Made by a program: the position numbers and the translations under genes
Notes under the pieces: model-generated
What the model was told of the DNA's origin: nothing
What the model saw: only the letters and a program-made list of their open reading frames with translations
Databases searched by the model: none
Part shown: positions 11,451 through 23,667 of the stretch, piece by piece
Layout: each line of letters opens with the position of its first letter
How positions within the stretch are numbered: the stretch's first letter is position 1
From: Homalodisca vitripennis
Lineage: Eukaryota; Arthropoda; Insecta; Hemiptera; Cicadellidae
Direction of reading: 5' to 3'
NCBI RefSeq assembly: GCF_021130785.1
Contig: NC_060211.1
Span: forward strand, 22,553,001 to 22,617,000
DNA length: 64,000 nt

Positions 11451-12920
11451 GATGCCAGACATTTTGTTCACCTTCTCCACAAAACAACTACTTATAATAA
11501 TAAATTATTTGATTATGAGTGCATAACATTGTCAATGTCCAGTAATTACTTCAATGGTTTGGAGAGGAACTTCATTCAACAGTGAGCGAGCGTTTAATCT
11601 AACAATATTGCCAGGTACTGTCAGAGTACAACTTGCAGCTCAGTGTTTGGAGAGGAACTTCATTCAACAATGTGCGAAGGGTTAATCTAACAATCAACCA
11701 GTGACTGTCAGAGTACAGTATGGAGGCCAGTTATTGAAACACGGATGGCCAAACTCGAATTGTCTCTCAGTTTTGTTTTTACTCTTCATTTAACATCAAT
11801 TTACCTACTGTATAGCACCTAAACCGTGCATAATACAAATAGGTAAATAAAAAAACAATTCTCTAAATTAAAATGTGAACTCTAATTTCGAACTTATTTT
11901 CGATGTTGTCTAACATTTCAATTAGCTTTTTATAAGCTTATGTACGTCATTGAGAACGTTATACACCATCATAGTTTTTATAATCGTACTCGATATTGTT
12001 CATTCATGCGCCTGCCCAAACGAACTCATTAAAATCTTTAGGTAAAATAGCAATTTGATAAGCAGAGTTTTAATTCATTAACCAGCAACATTAGCTCATG
12101 TTTTCCAAAATGTTCAGAACAAAATCTACATTTATCTATATAATGAGCTACTGTATAGTATTGCGCCTAAGTCGTGCCTAATTCAAATATGCAAATTAAA
12201 AAAAAAATTCAATAATTTCAAATATGAACTCTAACTCGAATTTACTTTTGAAGTCTAACATTTCCATTAGCTTTTATAAGCTTATGTACGTCATTTCAAA
12301 CGTTATAAACCATCATAGTTCTTTTTATTTTTTTTTACTTTTTTTAATCGTACTCGATTTTGTTCATTCCTGCGCTGTCTAAACGAACTCATTAAAATCT
12401 TTAGGTAACTCAGCAATTTGATAAGGACAGTATTAATTCGATAATCAGCAACATTAGCTGATGTTTTCCAAAATGGTGGAAACAAAAATCCATATTCACT
12501 TTGTAATTTATGAAGAATTGTTTTGTCATTATCATGCGCGTGCTTTTGCTGTCGAGAATCATAATATTCTAATTATCTTAGTGTCCATCAGAGTAATTGC
12601 AGAGAAATATTCGTAAATACGGAATTGATTCAAAATTGATGAACAAAACAAATTCGGTATAAGTAGATTTTAGTTCCTTTCTTAGTAAATAAAATACTCA
12701 ATAGTTGGCATAAAACTAACACTATTCTTGAAATACAAAGTGACTATAAGTAAATTGTAAAGAATTTAAATATTTTTAAATGACAGTTTTGATACATAAT
12801 GAAATCATAGTCTCCCACTATGATTTGAACCTAGAGAGATCAAAATTAACTGAAAGTAATAAGAATTAAATAATGTTTGCTTGAAAGCACGGTAATAGGC
12901 TATAAGATAAAATTTCACAA
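11445..12920 (+). repeat. Interspersed repeat E, copy 1, with nested tandem duplications
   Basis: It aligns with 26,780-27,760. Landmarks in order are TGATGCCA, AGAGGAACTTCATTCAACA, GTGACTGTCAGAGTACA, CGGATGGCCAAACTCGA, TTTACTCTTCATTTAACATC, and near the end TTCTTGAAATA and AGTCTCCC. This copy has two internal duplications: about 86 bp at 11,556-11,640/11,643-11,735 and about 340 bp at 11,805-12,140/12,150-12,490 (shared TATAAGCTTATGTACGTCAT, AACGAACTCATTAAAATC). It has no coding content, so it is probably a non-autonomous element of unknown class. Confidence 0.7.
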
Positions 12921-13059
12921 GCTGTGTTATCTACGAAAAAACGACAGTGTTAGATGTTATCTTCAATTGTATTATTGTTGTTAAGTTGCCCATATTAAGT
13001 AGATTCAACCCTTAACTTACTTACATTAAAACATTAAACCAATATTTAACACTTTTATT

Positions 13060-13840
13060 ATTTTGTGAGGCCTTTCGATATCAAAGATATCTTCTTCAGA
13101 CATAAAAGTAAATACAAAAAGTAAATTTTATTTTAATAATAGTTAAACATATGTGATTTAATATTAATTTGTCATGTGTGGCGTAGTGTGTAAATACAAT
13201 TAAATTATTACTGATATTATACTATATAAATTTTGAATGATATTTTTGTAATCTTCGTTTTAGTAATAATGAGTTTTGTATTGGTCTATCTTCATGATTT
13301 AATAAATCTTCTGTGTTTGTTTGATTAATGTAATATGACTCCCATGCATTTAAATAACATGGAGTGTTAACATTTTTTAATAGTTTTAGGTTTTTCTGTG
13401 ATATAGTGTGTCCAGTATTGATACAGTGGTGTGCGATGGTCGATTTTTCTTTTCTGTTGAATTTAATGTGGGAGCAATGTTTTTATATCGTGTATGAATC
13501 TTTCTTCTTGTTTGTCCAATGTATTTTTTTGTTGCAGTCATCACATTTAATTTGGTATATTCCTGATTTATTAATAATTTCTTCGTAACCTTTTGGATTT
13601 TTCAATTTATTCTTCAAGTGGCTTGTTGTTTTATATGTGACGTTTTTGTTTGTAAGATTTTTGAATGATTTGTGTACATCTTTTTTTATTCAACTCTGTT
13701 TTCTTAATGTAACTTATATTTTATACATAAGTCCATATAAATATAGTAAATTGTGTACATACGTTCTGGCATACATTTCTACCGTGATTAGTGATGATCA
13801 AAATTATTTAAGTAAAATAAAACAGTTCATGAATTAAAAG
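13060..13840 (-). mobile_element. Penelope-like retroelement, 3' fragment with GIY-YIG endonuclease
   Basis: On the minus strand from about 13,660 to 13,370 the frames read a typical Penelope C-terminus. A basic linker is followed by SGIYQIKCDDCNKK (the GIY motif) and, after an indel in an A-run at about 13,530, sequence for the YIGQT motif and a downstream His-containing segment. The frames are shifted at least twice. Past the coding end, at 13,099-13,064, lies CTGAAGA, a short hairpin and GAAAGG, typical of the hammerhead-like terminal sequence of Penelope-like elements. No reverse transcriptase part is visible, so the copy is 5' truncated. Plus-strand frames here are shadows. Confidence 0.7.
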
Positions 13841-14282
13841 GTGAGACTACTAGAACAATGATGACAAAAGGAATTAAACTTATTTGCAGGTGAATATATT
13901 AAAATATTGGGGAAGGCGGGCTTGTGTCATATAATGTTAATTAAACGGTTAGTACTATGAAATAATAATCGTTTTAATAGTGACATAATATTAAATATCA
14001 AACATAAGATATAAAAATGTAGTTAGATTTTTATGAAAAAATATTTAGTGTTTCTTAATAATATAAAATATATTTTGTAACAAACAAATCCTGATAACGA
14101 TAAAAAACGTTGGCTCTTTAATCTGTATGGTTATTTACTTGTATTCTAGCGTTATTTCACTTGATCAATAATTATATTTGTGAAATTTACAAGAAATACA
14201 CAATAAATTAAATTTTATACATCTAAAGAGTAGTATGTATGCATTTTAAAAGACTATACAATCATAAATAAACACAAATTAT
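13841..14282. other. AT-rich intergenic DNA
   Basis: I see nothing here that supports a gene, RNA or repeat boundary. Confidence 0.5.
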
Positions 14283-14610
14283 TACGATAATGTGAGGGTC
14301 ACGTGGGTGAATGAGACATCTCACCTTAAGGCATTGATGTTACAAGCCCACATAATATAATCGCCAACTGCTTACTTATGACGCCTAGAGTAATGACAAA
14401 CCATTTTCATGTTAAAACTTAAAAACATAGAAATATATCATTTGTTTATTTGTATTCTTATTCGAAGGAGTCTGTTTCATTGTTCTCGCCTAAGGCAGGA
14501 CAAACTGGAAGTAATTAAAACCAGTGACCTTTAATTAATTATAAAATTAAAACTGGATTCTTTAGGTATTGAGTATGAACAAATTAAAAGTGAGAACTAT
14601 TAGACTATAA
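14283..14610 (+). repeat. Interspersed repeat D, copy 1
   Basis: It is a direct match to 31,964-32,280. Shared blocks include GATAATGTGAGGGTCACGTG, GGCATTGATGTTAC, TATGACGCCT and TTTCATTGTTCTCGCCT. Copy 2 has a ~20-bp insertion after GATGTTAC. No coding content is visible. Confidence 0.7.
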
Positions 14611-14768
14611 TATACAGGTTGTTTTAAAAAGTATATACGAATTACAAAGTATTATTTTGTGCAAAATATCGCTCGCTGCGCCTCGGCACGGTTATTGGAG
14701 AAACGAATATAAAGTCTGGTTTATGGCCGCAAGATGTCATTTATCTTCTGTTTTACTTGGTAACCGTC

Positions 14769-15078
14769 ATGTTTAAAATAGCTACTCCGGAGCAGAAATC
14801 ATTCTGTGTTCTCGAATTTGCCAAGTAAAATTCCGTGATCACAGAGCAAAGACGTTTCAGATTGAGGTACCAAATTGATCCTCCAAATGGTAAACCCATT
14901 TCACATTCACAGATGGTATCGACAGTTTGTAGATACAAGATCTGCATGAAAATTAAAAGTCCTGGCAGTCCTCATGCTCCTGAGAACAATGTTGCCCCAA
15001 ATAAAACTGCTTTCCAACGAAGTTTTTCAAAATCAACTCGTCGTGCCAGTCGGGAGTTACAAATGCCTACTAAAATAT
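14769..15078 (+). pseudogene. Mariner-like transposase N-terminal fragment (DUF4817-type HTH)
   Basis: The frame starts MFKIATPEQKSFCVLEFAK, meets a TAA stop after residue 19, and continues in the same frame with VITEQRRFRLRYQIDPPNGK, then KSPGSPHAPE and TRRASRELQMP. This order (HTH, DPP-x-GK, KSPG-x-P, RRAS-x-ELxMP) is that of the N-terminal region of mariner-like transposases common in insects. A stretch between the HTHs appears frame-disturbed. It ends abruptly where the 101-bp inverted repeat begins, and no DDE catalytic domain follows. Confidence 0.65.
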
Positions 15079-15492
15079 ATTGTGAAGGAAACAGGATTTT
15101 TCCGGACATTTGCCATCGTTCAGTGAAACAAGAAAACAGTAACACTACGTTTCGAGATCTGCAATCTGATCTCTTCTTCATTAAGTAGTTTACTTTTAAT
15201 GATTAGTGTTTTGTATAGTTTTGTATTATTTGCATTATATTATATTAGTATTAAGTGCATGTCTTTAGTGTTAGTGAAGTTGACAACAACATGTAGGTTG
15301 TGATTCCTGACTTAGGCGTGCCACAACGCTTTAGTAAGATTTGTTTATTTTAACTTAGTTTGTAATTATGTATTAGGTTAGTTCTTTACCTGAAGAAGAG
15401 ATCAGATTGCAGATCTCGAAACGTAGTGTTACTGTTTTCTTGTTTCACTGAACGATGGCAAATGTCCGGAAAAATCCTGTTTCCTTCACAAT
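15079..15492. repeat. Perfect 101-bp inverted repeat with ~212-bp spacer
   Basis: Arm 1 (15,079-15,179) and arm 2 (15,392-15,492) are identical reverse complements by base-by-base reading. The right arm begins TGAAGAAGAGATC, has a GAGATC/GATCTC hairpin and continues GAAACGTAG. With the preceding C this fits a hammerhead-like CUGANGA...GAAA core. Sequence beyond arm 2 (to about 15,530) also resembles part of the Polinton terminal repeats. The likely origin is two head-to-head Penelope-like terminal repeats. Confidence 0.75.
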
Positions 15493-16554
15493 CCTTCCAT
15501 CGTCAAAAATAACCTTTAAACAAAGAATAAAATATATTAGTAGAGTATTTTGGGATGCCGGTTACTTATGCAGTCGTACAAGCTGTTACAGGCTCTGCGA
15601 CCTGATGACAAAAGCAAACGTTGGAATTTGTAACGAGTTTCTTTATGCTATTGACAATGATAACACTTTCGCATAACACAGTTCTATTATAAAGCGACTT
15701 TCCGTGTTAGTGGTTAGATAAACAAAGCTTAAATATCTTTAAACAATTATGTTAGTTATATTGAAATACGCATCATAATAGAGATGAAATAGAGAAATAA
15801 ATTTTAAAATCTCGCACAGTTCAGTTTTATTCCTCCAACGCATTGGAGTGTTACATGCTAGTACTACAAGCATGGAGTAAGTGATGCATTGGAGCGCTCA
15901 CCTGTTGCAGCTTATTTTGTAAAGAAGTTGACCAGAAGTATCTATGGGTCAAACTAAAGTGTTACTACAGACGATTGGTTCACAAAAATACAGCGAGCAG
16001 ATCAACTGTAAGTAACAACAAAACAATTGAGCTCCACTTTTATTTTTACTTGTTTGTATAGCTCATTTATTAGTTATTAATCTATAAATCATGTGTTTTT
16101 CCAAATAAAAACGTATTTTATTGATTATGAACTTAGTACTTAAAAATAATTTAGTTTGCTACAGAATGTTGTCTATGCTTTATCAATAATTATTCCTTAT
16201 ATAAAATTTATAAATGATAAATAAAAAGGATAAAAAAAAGAATTTAAGATTAGAGCTTGCTAAAATACTATTATATTAATCACATTAAAAATTACTATTT
16301 TCGTACATTTAAAAGACAAGTAGTCCCGTAAAAAATATTTGATTTAAGTAATCTAAGGACAAGGACTGCACTAGATTACGAAAAGTATAAAATAAAATTG
16401 TGAAAAAGGGGTCAATTCTAAAACCTACCACAGTTTCTAACTGAATCCCCAATATTCCATTAAACCTATATGCCTTATATCAGTGAAGCTTTATATTTAT
16501 TATTTTTATGTGAAGACAAGTAGGTAAAGATTTTCAACCAGAATAAAATTTAAA
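15493..16554. other. AT-rich intergenic DNA
   Basis: There is no supported gene. The first ~40 bp (CCTTCCATCGTCA, TTTAAACAAAG) resemble 55,612-55,650 in the Polinton right terminal repeat. Confidence 0.5.
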
Positions 16555-16790
16555 CTTTAAACGAATAAAGCAATCTGCTAGTTTCTGAGCTACTGACAGG
16601 TAAAAATAATACTAGTAAGTCCAATCTCCAATATATGTTAGTAGATAAATTTATCCTCATAAGTCAACAAAGTGGAGCAAACAAAGAAGGAATCGGACAG
16701 AGTTTCAATGTTTGCTTTTTCAAGTGGTGGAGTAAACTATTACAGAGACCAACTGCAGATTTTTTGTAAACTATAAAAATTAACACACTA
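16555..16790 (+). repeat. Interspersed repeat B, copy 1
   Basis: It aligns with 20,610-20,765 and 35,610-35,860. Shared words are GCAATCTGCTA, TATCCTCATAAGTCA, AGTGG, ATGTTTG, TTTTCAAGTGG and GACCAACTGCAGA-like text. Only short conserved islands remain, so the family is old. Confidence 0.6.
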
Positions 16791-17229
16791 AAATAATGGT
16801 TTATGTGATCTTTAGAGGTAAAATATTATTAAAAGCACAATTTGGCAATGATGCTTACTACAAAATAATTATAGGTGGACCAAAAATCACAATCATTTGA
16901 CAAGAGATCACTTTTATTGATGCAAATTTGGAATTCTTCTACAGGCACCGAAATATCAGAAACTAAAAATACCAGATGACTTGAATAAATCGTCCAGTTT
17001 ATCACTCGTGTCATCTTGGTTTACAATTAGAAAGGTACAGATAAACACATGACTAAACACTCGCTATGTAAATGAGAGTTCACTTCTTCAATTCCCAAAG
17101 AAATCATTATACATCGTTCATTTAATTACTCGTCAAATCTATTAAACTTCTTTGACGTTGAAAATAATTCCTAAGATATTCAAGATAACAAGCGATTATA
17201 CGATTCTTCTTAAAATAAATACTAATTGT
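16791..17229. other. AT-rich intergenic DNA
   Basis: Only a 61-codon frame without recognisable features is present. Confidence 0.5.
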
Positions 17230-17400
17230 GTAGCAAAAATTTCAAGAGAGATCGTTATCCGGATGAAATATGATTTGCTCCCATTGAGATTATTGTTTAT
17301 GGATTTTAATGAATGAAACTGATGAGTTATGCAATCAGATGAAGCGTTAATAAAATAATTGAATCAACAAGTCTTTCTTGTAATCTTTACATAACAAACG
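17230..17400 (+). repeat. Interspersed repeat J, copy 1
   Basis: It aligns loosely with 62,755-62,905. Shared words are ATCRTTATCCGG, AAACTGATGARTTA and TCTTACATAACAAA-like text. The similarity is patchy but in the same order over about 160 bp. Confidence 0.45.
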
Positions 17401-18865
17401 GGAAGCTGTGACAATGAAGGTTTGGCTCATTAGATTACTTTGTTCAATGTCGGCTCCACTTAGAGTTTAAAAGGACGTTCCGGAGAACATGCGAAAGGGT
17501 ACTAACAATTCTCATTAGGGTAGCTCGTAACGTTATCGACCCATACCGTAATTCATTAATGTTTACAAGTATTGATATATATTTCCCACTATACTTTCAA
17601 AATTGACCATTATAGAAAGTAATGTAATAAATAATACTCACTACATTGAGCCATAACTATTTCTTAACCATTGAACACATTGTACTATTTAAAGAGTCCC
17701 ATGTAACTAAGCGTTCATTGACATTGGCCGACAGAAATATGTGAAAAATAATTGTAATCTATGGAAGCTTAGCGTCCTGAATTTGTGGTAATTTCTCGTT
17801 TATCTTGTATTAATGCTGAATATTAACAGGGTTTGCTTTAAAAGCTTTTATTGTACACAGGAGTTATGTTGTCTCGCTTGCGTAATATTTAAATGCATTG
17901 TAAAAGAAATTATGCATAGTATTGCAAATTTTCTTTCTCTGTTATTATATGTAAAACAACTGATACAAATAATTAAAACCTAGAGAATCTCAACATTTGT
18001 ACGTATATTTAGTCTAAAACATTATTTAGGTACAAAATGGTTTTAGAGCAAAAAATGTTTAATTTGAGTTCTGATTCTTTTTCCAAAATATTTAAAAACT
18101 AATTTTAGTACCCTTTATACCAAAAAATAGTGACGTTCAGATAAGGTTTTGAAATGGGTATCATATATTAAGAATATTAGGTTAAACTAAGATCCAGGAA
18201 TAACTTGGTATGTTATACATATTAGGCTTGTGAATACTGTAAATTTATGGATTGGTGCAGAAGTTTAAGTAAATAAAGTTTACTTCGTATTATTTACGAT
18301 TGGAGATCTAGTGATAACTTAAACTAATAACATGTACAGTTTGACATTCGAGATCACTGTCGCAGTGAAATATACGTGACTATCGACTGAGCTGAAACAT
18401 ATATTTCACTTAGTTTTGTTTTTTACATATAATAAATGCATATAGTTTTAATGAAATACGCATTTTATATACATTATTATGATATTTGATTGTGGCATGA
18501 ATAACTGATAAATTACAAAATAAAACATTTTCTTTTAGATGTAGTATGTTTTATTAAATTACAGTAGTTGTATAACTAATATAATAAATGGTAGTATGAA
18601 GCATACACCAATATACAGTAAAAGTAACACTATTGTGTTGTGTTTCACAAAACAGTCACTTGAATTTGTTTTTTCATACGCTTATTTCTGGAAGAGTAAT
18701 TTTTTTAAAATGAAAAGTACCTCAGCAATGTGTACTTTAATTTGTCTTCACTTTTTCCACAATTATTTAAATAAAATCACTGGCAACTCAAAAAACAACT
18801 GGCCTCAGTAAAACAAGCTTAATTTTCGATATTATATACCAAAAATAAGCTTTACTTTTTAATGC
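17401..18865. other. AT-rich intergenic DNA
   Basis: I can support no gene or repeat here. Confidence 0.5.
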
Positions 18866-19125
18866 AGTAACGTTGGCAGCTTTAGCAGTGTAGGCTATAG
18901 TTATAAATGATCTTAAATGTACGAACAGGTGTCATAAATATTACATCAAGCAGACAGCGAGAGTCTTACATGTTCCTGAAAGTGTTTTACCGCGTATCTC
19001 TTTGCAACAATACATTTGTCAACACGAACGTATGTTGTACAGGATCTTTTAAAGGATGTTCAGCAGTCGAAGCGTAGTTTCTGACTCGTGATTGTCAGAT
19101 GAGACATTTCCCCCAGGGCGCTTGA
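18866..19125 (-). repeat. Interspersed repeat C, copy 1
   Basis: It is the inverted counterpart of 30,318-30,586. Shared text (reading plus here) includes AGTGTAGGCTA, GTTATAAATGATCTTA, ATGTTCCTGAAAGTGTTT, ACCGCG, ACATTTGTCAACAC and AACGTATG. Divergence is moderate, with small indels. Confidence 0.75.
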
Positions 19126-20514
19126 CGTTCAGGTTCTACGTATCCATAGGATTAATTGTTCAATATTTATGGTAATGTTTCTGGAAAGAAAAATTAATAA
19201 TGAAATACAGTTATACGTTTACTGATGCTTTCTTAAATGAAATCCCTATCTTGAGCAGAACGATTTTCATGTAAGAGAGTAGATACAAACAATATTGAAA
19301 CTAGAGAAACCACAAGAAGTCCTTATTTAAGGGTGTATGCAAGCCAGAGTTAAAGAAACGACATGTTATCAAACTAAAATATATAAGTCAAGTATAAAAA
19401 GTGAATACAGTGAAATATCCGAAAACCCCATATAGGAGTACAAAATAAAACTATCTAAAGACTACAATACAATGTGCATTAAGTTTACAGTTGACTTGAT
19501 TATTTTATTCGTAAATGTTAATTTTTTAATGTAATACTTTTTTTGTAAATTATAAATTAATTTTTGTGTATTATGAATAAAACACATTATTAATTTAAAC
19601 AATTTAATAGGGTTTTAAGTGCGCGTGTGTTTGCTTTAGTTATAAACACGAATCATCCGTATTTTTCGTACAATTACAATTTTTCTTATTTTAATATGTA
19701 TATTTTTGTTAGTTTCGCCTAAATTTAATCAACTAAATGAAATTAAAATCGAAAGCAGTTTTTGCATCATTGTTAGTAGAATACCATTCATATGTGTTAA
19801 ATCTCTGTTTAGCCCCTGTGACGTAATACACTACATTTATAACCCTCAAATTTAGGTGAATAACGATATTAGCCTTATTGTTTGTCGTACATTTTAGCGA
19901 GAGACATTATGAAGTAACAAGTGAGTTTACAGTTGGTGTATTGTCTCCAAAAGTTGGTATATTGTTTTTAGTTGGTATAAGTTATAAAACATTTAAAATT
20001 AAATAATAATTTTGTAGTTTAGTTCGGAAGTTGTTTACATATGCATTTTAAGTACAAGGTGTTGTCAAGTTTTGAAACTTCTATGACATGCTGAAATAGT
20101 TTTGTTTCGATTAACAGTCAACTATCAAAACTTTACCAGAAACAAAATTATTTTGATTGTGAATATGTCTCTCAGCTCAGGGACTACTATCTCATACCAT
20201 TATTATGAGTTTCTTTTACAATTTCTTAGCATTTAGAGACAGTAATGGAAAATGTTAATGTTTATAGCTTAGTGTATTGAATAGTTATCATGTGAAACGT
20301 GATGAATACATGTTGTGTACTCCGATCAACTGAAAAGAGCAGTTGCTTATACTCATCTAATAACTGTAATAGTTGATTGAAGTCATTTTTATCCAAGATA
20401 ATATTTTATACATTACTCATTCACTGTTATTTATGTATGTTCATGGAATAGGTGTACAATTTACGTTCATTTATTTGAAAGAAACGTAGTTAAAAGTTTG
20501 AATTTATATCAGGA
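19126..20514. other. AT-rich intergenic DNA
   Basis: I can support no gene or repeat here. Confidence 0.5.
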
Positions 20515-20609
20515 ATAAAATTTTAGATGAATAGATTAATCTTCTATTTACTGGACTACATACAAATGCAAAAAAAACTATAAAATTCAATCTTTAAAAG
20601 AAATGTTGG

Positions 20610-20765
20610 TATTACATGTAAAAGTATCTTTATACGTCAGAGAAGTGGGGTGAACAATGAAGGAGTCAGAGTTCCCATGTTTGTGTTGTCAAGTGTCTGA
20701 GTGTATTATTACACAGACCATCTGTAAATTTGCGTTGTAAATCGAGAGAATAACATGAATAGGAA
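20610..20765 (+). repeat. Interspersed repeat B, copy 2
   Basis: It shares CAGAGAAGTGG, GAACAA, TTCCCATGTTTGTGTTGTCA and GAGTGTATTATTACA with copy 3 (35,725-35,800), and more weakly with copy 1. The 5' part is poorly conserved. Confidence 0.65.
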
Positions 20766-21589
20766 GGTTCCTGTGAGAAGTTTAAGCATAGTTTACTATA
20801 CCCAAAGAAGTTTCAGTCAACTGGAAAAATATATCCTATTTTTTGTATAATTATTTTAATAGATTTCTTAATTTTAATGGGTAATTTTTAATGAGTTGCT
20901 GCAGGATCACTACTTTCATCTTACGGATGACCCAATGGTGAAATTCATTCATAAAATTTGTATGCCTATATAGATGAAAGTGAAGTCCAAATAGAAATAT
21001 CTAAGTATACATAATTCTATACTCTGTTTGGAGCTATTCTAGGGTCAAGTACTTAAAACATTTTAACATAGTAATTTTATGTTTACATAGTTGTCATTAA
21101 CTAGAAATACGTGATCGATCGAACTTCATTCATTGCATCTCGTGGATTCATATAATTTAATGACATCATTAGGAAATATGGTGTGCCCAGTCACCTGTAC
21201 TGCAACTTATATCCATCTCGTAAAATTATACAAATTGAAAGGCAAAAGTTCACTCAGACTATAATTATCCTTATCTCAATGTATCACATAGATACGTGTT
21301 AAGGACATAACATTCAACTACCAGGTGTTCACAATAAATTCGTAAGCCTCTATTGGCAAAAATTAATATTTATTTTAACAATCAATAATCTATATATTTC
21401 CATTACTTAACGTACTATATCTCCAAATATATGACTGAAGTGTTATCAAGAATTTTAACGAGGTCACTATGGTAATTATTGCATTTGCTATGGCCATAAA
21501 TAAAAAAAAACATTTCCCGATTCTATTCTGTTCGCTGGCTGATAAATGGTAATAAACCTATGATATACGTTTACGTGATTGACGTACAA
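20766..21589. other. AT-rich intergenic DNA
   Basis: I can support no gene or repeat here. Confidence 0.5.
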
Positions 21590-21835
21590 TACTGATGGCG
21601 AGAGAAAAGAAGAGACCTGGCCCGTACCGGCGCACAGCTGTGTACTAGTGTGTTGCCGCGCGGTAATTTCAGGCGCTTCGCCCTACAGCCAACTCTGCGA
21701 ATTGATTATCATAGCAATGGAACAGTGAAACAATAATGGAATTACGAAACAAGGCGCGGCAACATACTAGTAGTAGCGCCTGCAAATTTCAGATAGGCCA
21801 GAATCCAGGTCTCTTCTTTTCTCTCGCGATCAGTA
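21590..21835. mobile_element. MITE-like palindromic element, GC-rich
   Basis: The ends are inverted repeats: TACTGATGGCGAGAGAAAAG at 21,590, continuing AAGAGACCTGG, is mirrored at 21,835 with one mismatch over ~31 bp. A second inverted block (GTACTAGTGTGTTGCCGCGC against the mirror of GCGCGGCAACATACTAGTAG) lies further in. Total size is about 246 bp with no coding capacity. This fits a miniature inverted-repeat element. I could not define a target-site duplication. Confidence 0.7.
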
Positions 21836-22136
21836 CCTAGTGTGCCATTTGGTCCTAAGTTTAAAATTCGTGTAGATAATACCAATGGTTCTCACCAAAA
21901 AGAGAAGCATGTAAAAAAACAGCAACTGACGCAAAATGTATACAGTTTATTCATAATTTCTCATGTACTTGTATTTAAATCACACTCAACCTTATAATAT
22001 AGTATTTCAATTGTTATCTAGATATTGATGAACATGACCCAGAGTGTTCTGAAAGGGTGAGCTCATTTACCAAGCATAAAGAAAGACTCCATCTAATCCC
22101 TGTAACCAGATCAAGTGAATATTCGTAATTGCAATA

Positions 22137-22531
22137 ATTCACAGATAGAGGTGAGTGTCAAAGCAATGGTCTGGACTGTCTGTCACCTTCAGTTATTGAG
22201 CGGTTTAAGCTAATCTAATCCTCAGAATAGGTTGTGAGACTTCTCTGATGGGATTAATAACGTCAGTTAGTAGACAGTTCTCTCTCTTTCCTATCCCCCT
22301 AAACTTAATCTAATTATTCTAATATCTTCGCCATACGTACAACGATATTCTATTCGATTAATGTAAGTTCTTTAAATTTAATTCCTCTATACACCTTGTT
22401 GAATGGAAAACATCGTAACCTAAGTACATTTTTGTTGTTAAAGATAATAATTCGTGATTGCTGCTGAAAATGCCAATTACTATCATACATAGGTTTGCAC
22501 ATGTAAGATAATATACATTTTATAACCTACC
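22137..22531 (+). repeat. Interspersed repeat A, copy 2 (SINE-like)
   Basis: This is the second copy of the family at 1,385-1,735. The block from CACAGATAGAGG to GTTAGTAGACA is nearly identical between copies, and the 3' part is diverged and carries a ~40-bp length difference. Confidence 0.6.
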
Positions 22532-22839
22532 TTTTACAATGGCTAAATATCTAAGCAATTCTTTATTATCACGTATTGTCACGATTACTGCAACAATTCT
22601 TAACGCTTCTTTACGAAACCTATTATGGACCTTCTACAAGTAAATTACAAGTAATTTTTGTCAGGGCCAGCCGGACCAAAGGAGGTGTGGCCCTAGGCAC
22701 AAATCCGTTTCTTTGATAACTAAAATATCATGTGATTTGGTGCACAGTAACATAAGTTTTATTGATATTCATTCTATAGAAACAATTACGAACAAGAATA
22801 GCTAAAATTCGGCCCTGGATCCAGAAACTTCAGATGCCG

Positions 22840-23290
22840 AAAGTTAATATAAGCCAAGAGCTCATTTAGTCCAAAAGCAGCCAGAGTCCAAGAGCTCCGA
22901 GAGTCTGAATGGTCTCAGAAGCCTTGGCCTGCTAAATGTTGACAGTTGGCAGTGGCAATAAGTTCCTAAAGGCTAGGTTCTCCTAGAGGCCGTTAGCCTC
23001 CAGAGACTGAAATATCCTGTAAATTAAGAACTGTACTGAGTAAGGAACTCCCAATGACCAGAAGCTATAAGAGACTGGGAACTACAGGACGTAAAATCAC
23101 AGAGGCCGGAAGCCGCCGGTGGCCTTAGCTTACACGGGCTAGAAGCTCCAACTCTAGAGGCTGGAAGTTCCTAAAATCATTCAAATTCGAGGATGCCAAA
23201 AGCTGTTAGCTCTTACACAGACAGAATGCTCCCAAAGTCCTAAGCTCCCAGAGGCTGTTACCTTATGGGGGGTCGGGAAGCCGTATCTTA
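22840..23290. repeat. Degenerate GC-rich repeat, left part
   Basis: A locally GC-rich stretch is built from imperfect variants of AGAGGCTGGAAGCTCC and its partial forms (AGAGGCCGTTAGCCTCC, AGAGGCCGGAAGCC, AGAGGCTGTTACC). Spacing is irregular (20-45 bp). Similar words resume at 24,350-24,540 (CCAGAGGCTGACAGC, CTAGAGGCTTGTAGATG), suggesting that the sequence between was inserted. Confidence 0.6.
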
Positions 23291-23667
23291 GCAATGTTAA
23301 TTTGCTGATTTTTAAGGAACTTATTTTTATAATATTACAGATAACATGGTAATTCTCTTTTATATTATTTTTTTATACAGTTTTACAACTTTTGACACAG
23401 GGATTTTTTAATTATTCAAAAAATAACATCTTTACAATTTAAAAAATACCCTAAAAACCATTTTTTTAACATTAATTACAAATTAAAATCTTAAAATTAA
23501 AATATCATCAAAAGCCTTTGTTAAGTCTTGAACATCATCTCCACATACAAAATAAAAAATATCATCAATTTATCTTTTATAGGTACTGAGAAAATGTTCC
23601 TTTAGTGGGAAAAAAACTAACTTTCGGGAAATCAAAGATAAAGGTTACACTACAATCATCCTACCTT

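Noticed and set aside
13364..13837. Phe-rich plus-strand frames of 66-74 codons
   Set aside because: They are antisense to the Penelope-like GIY-YIG fragment.
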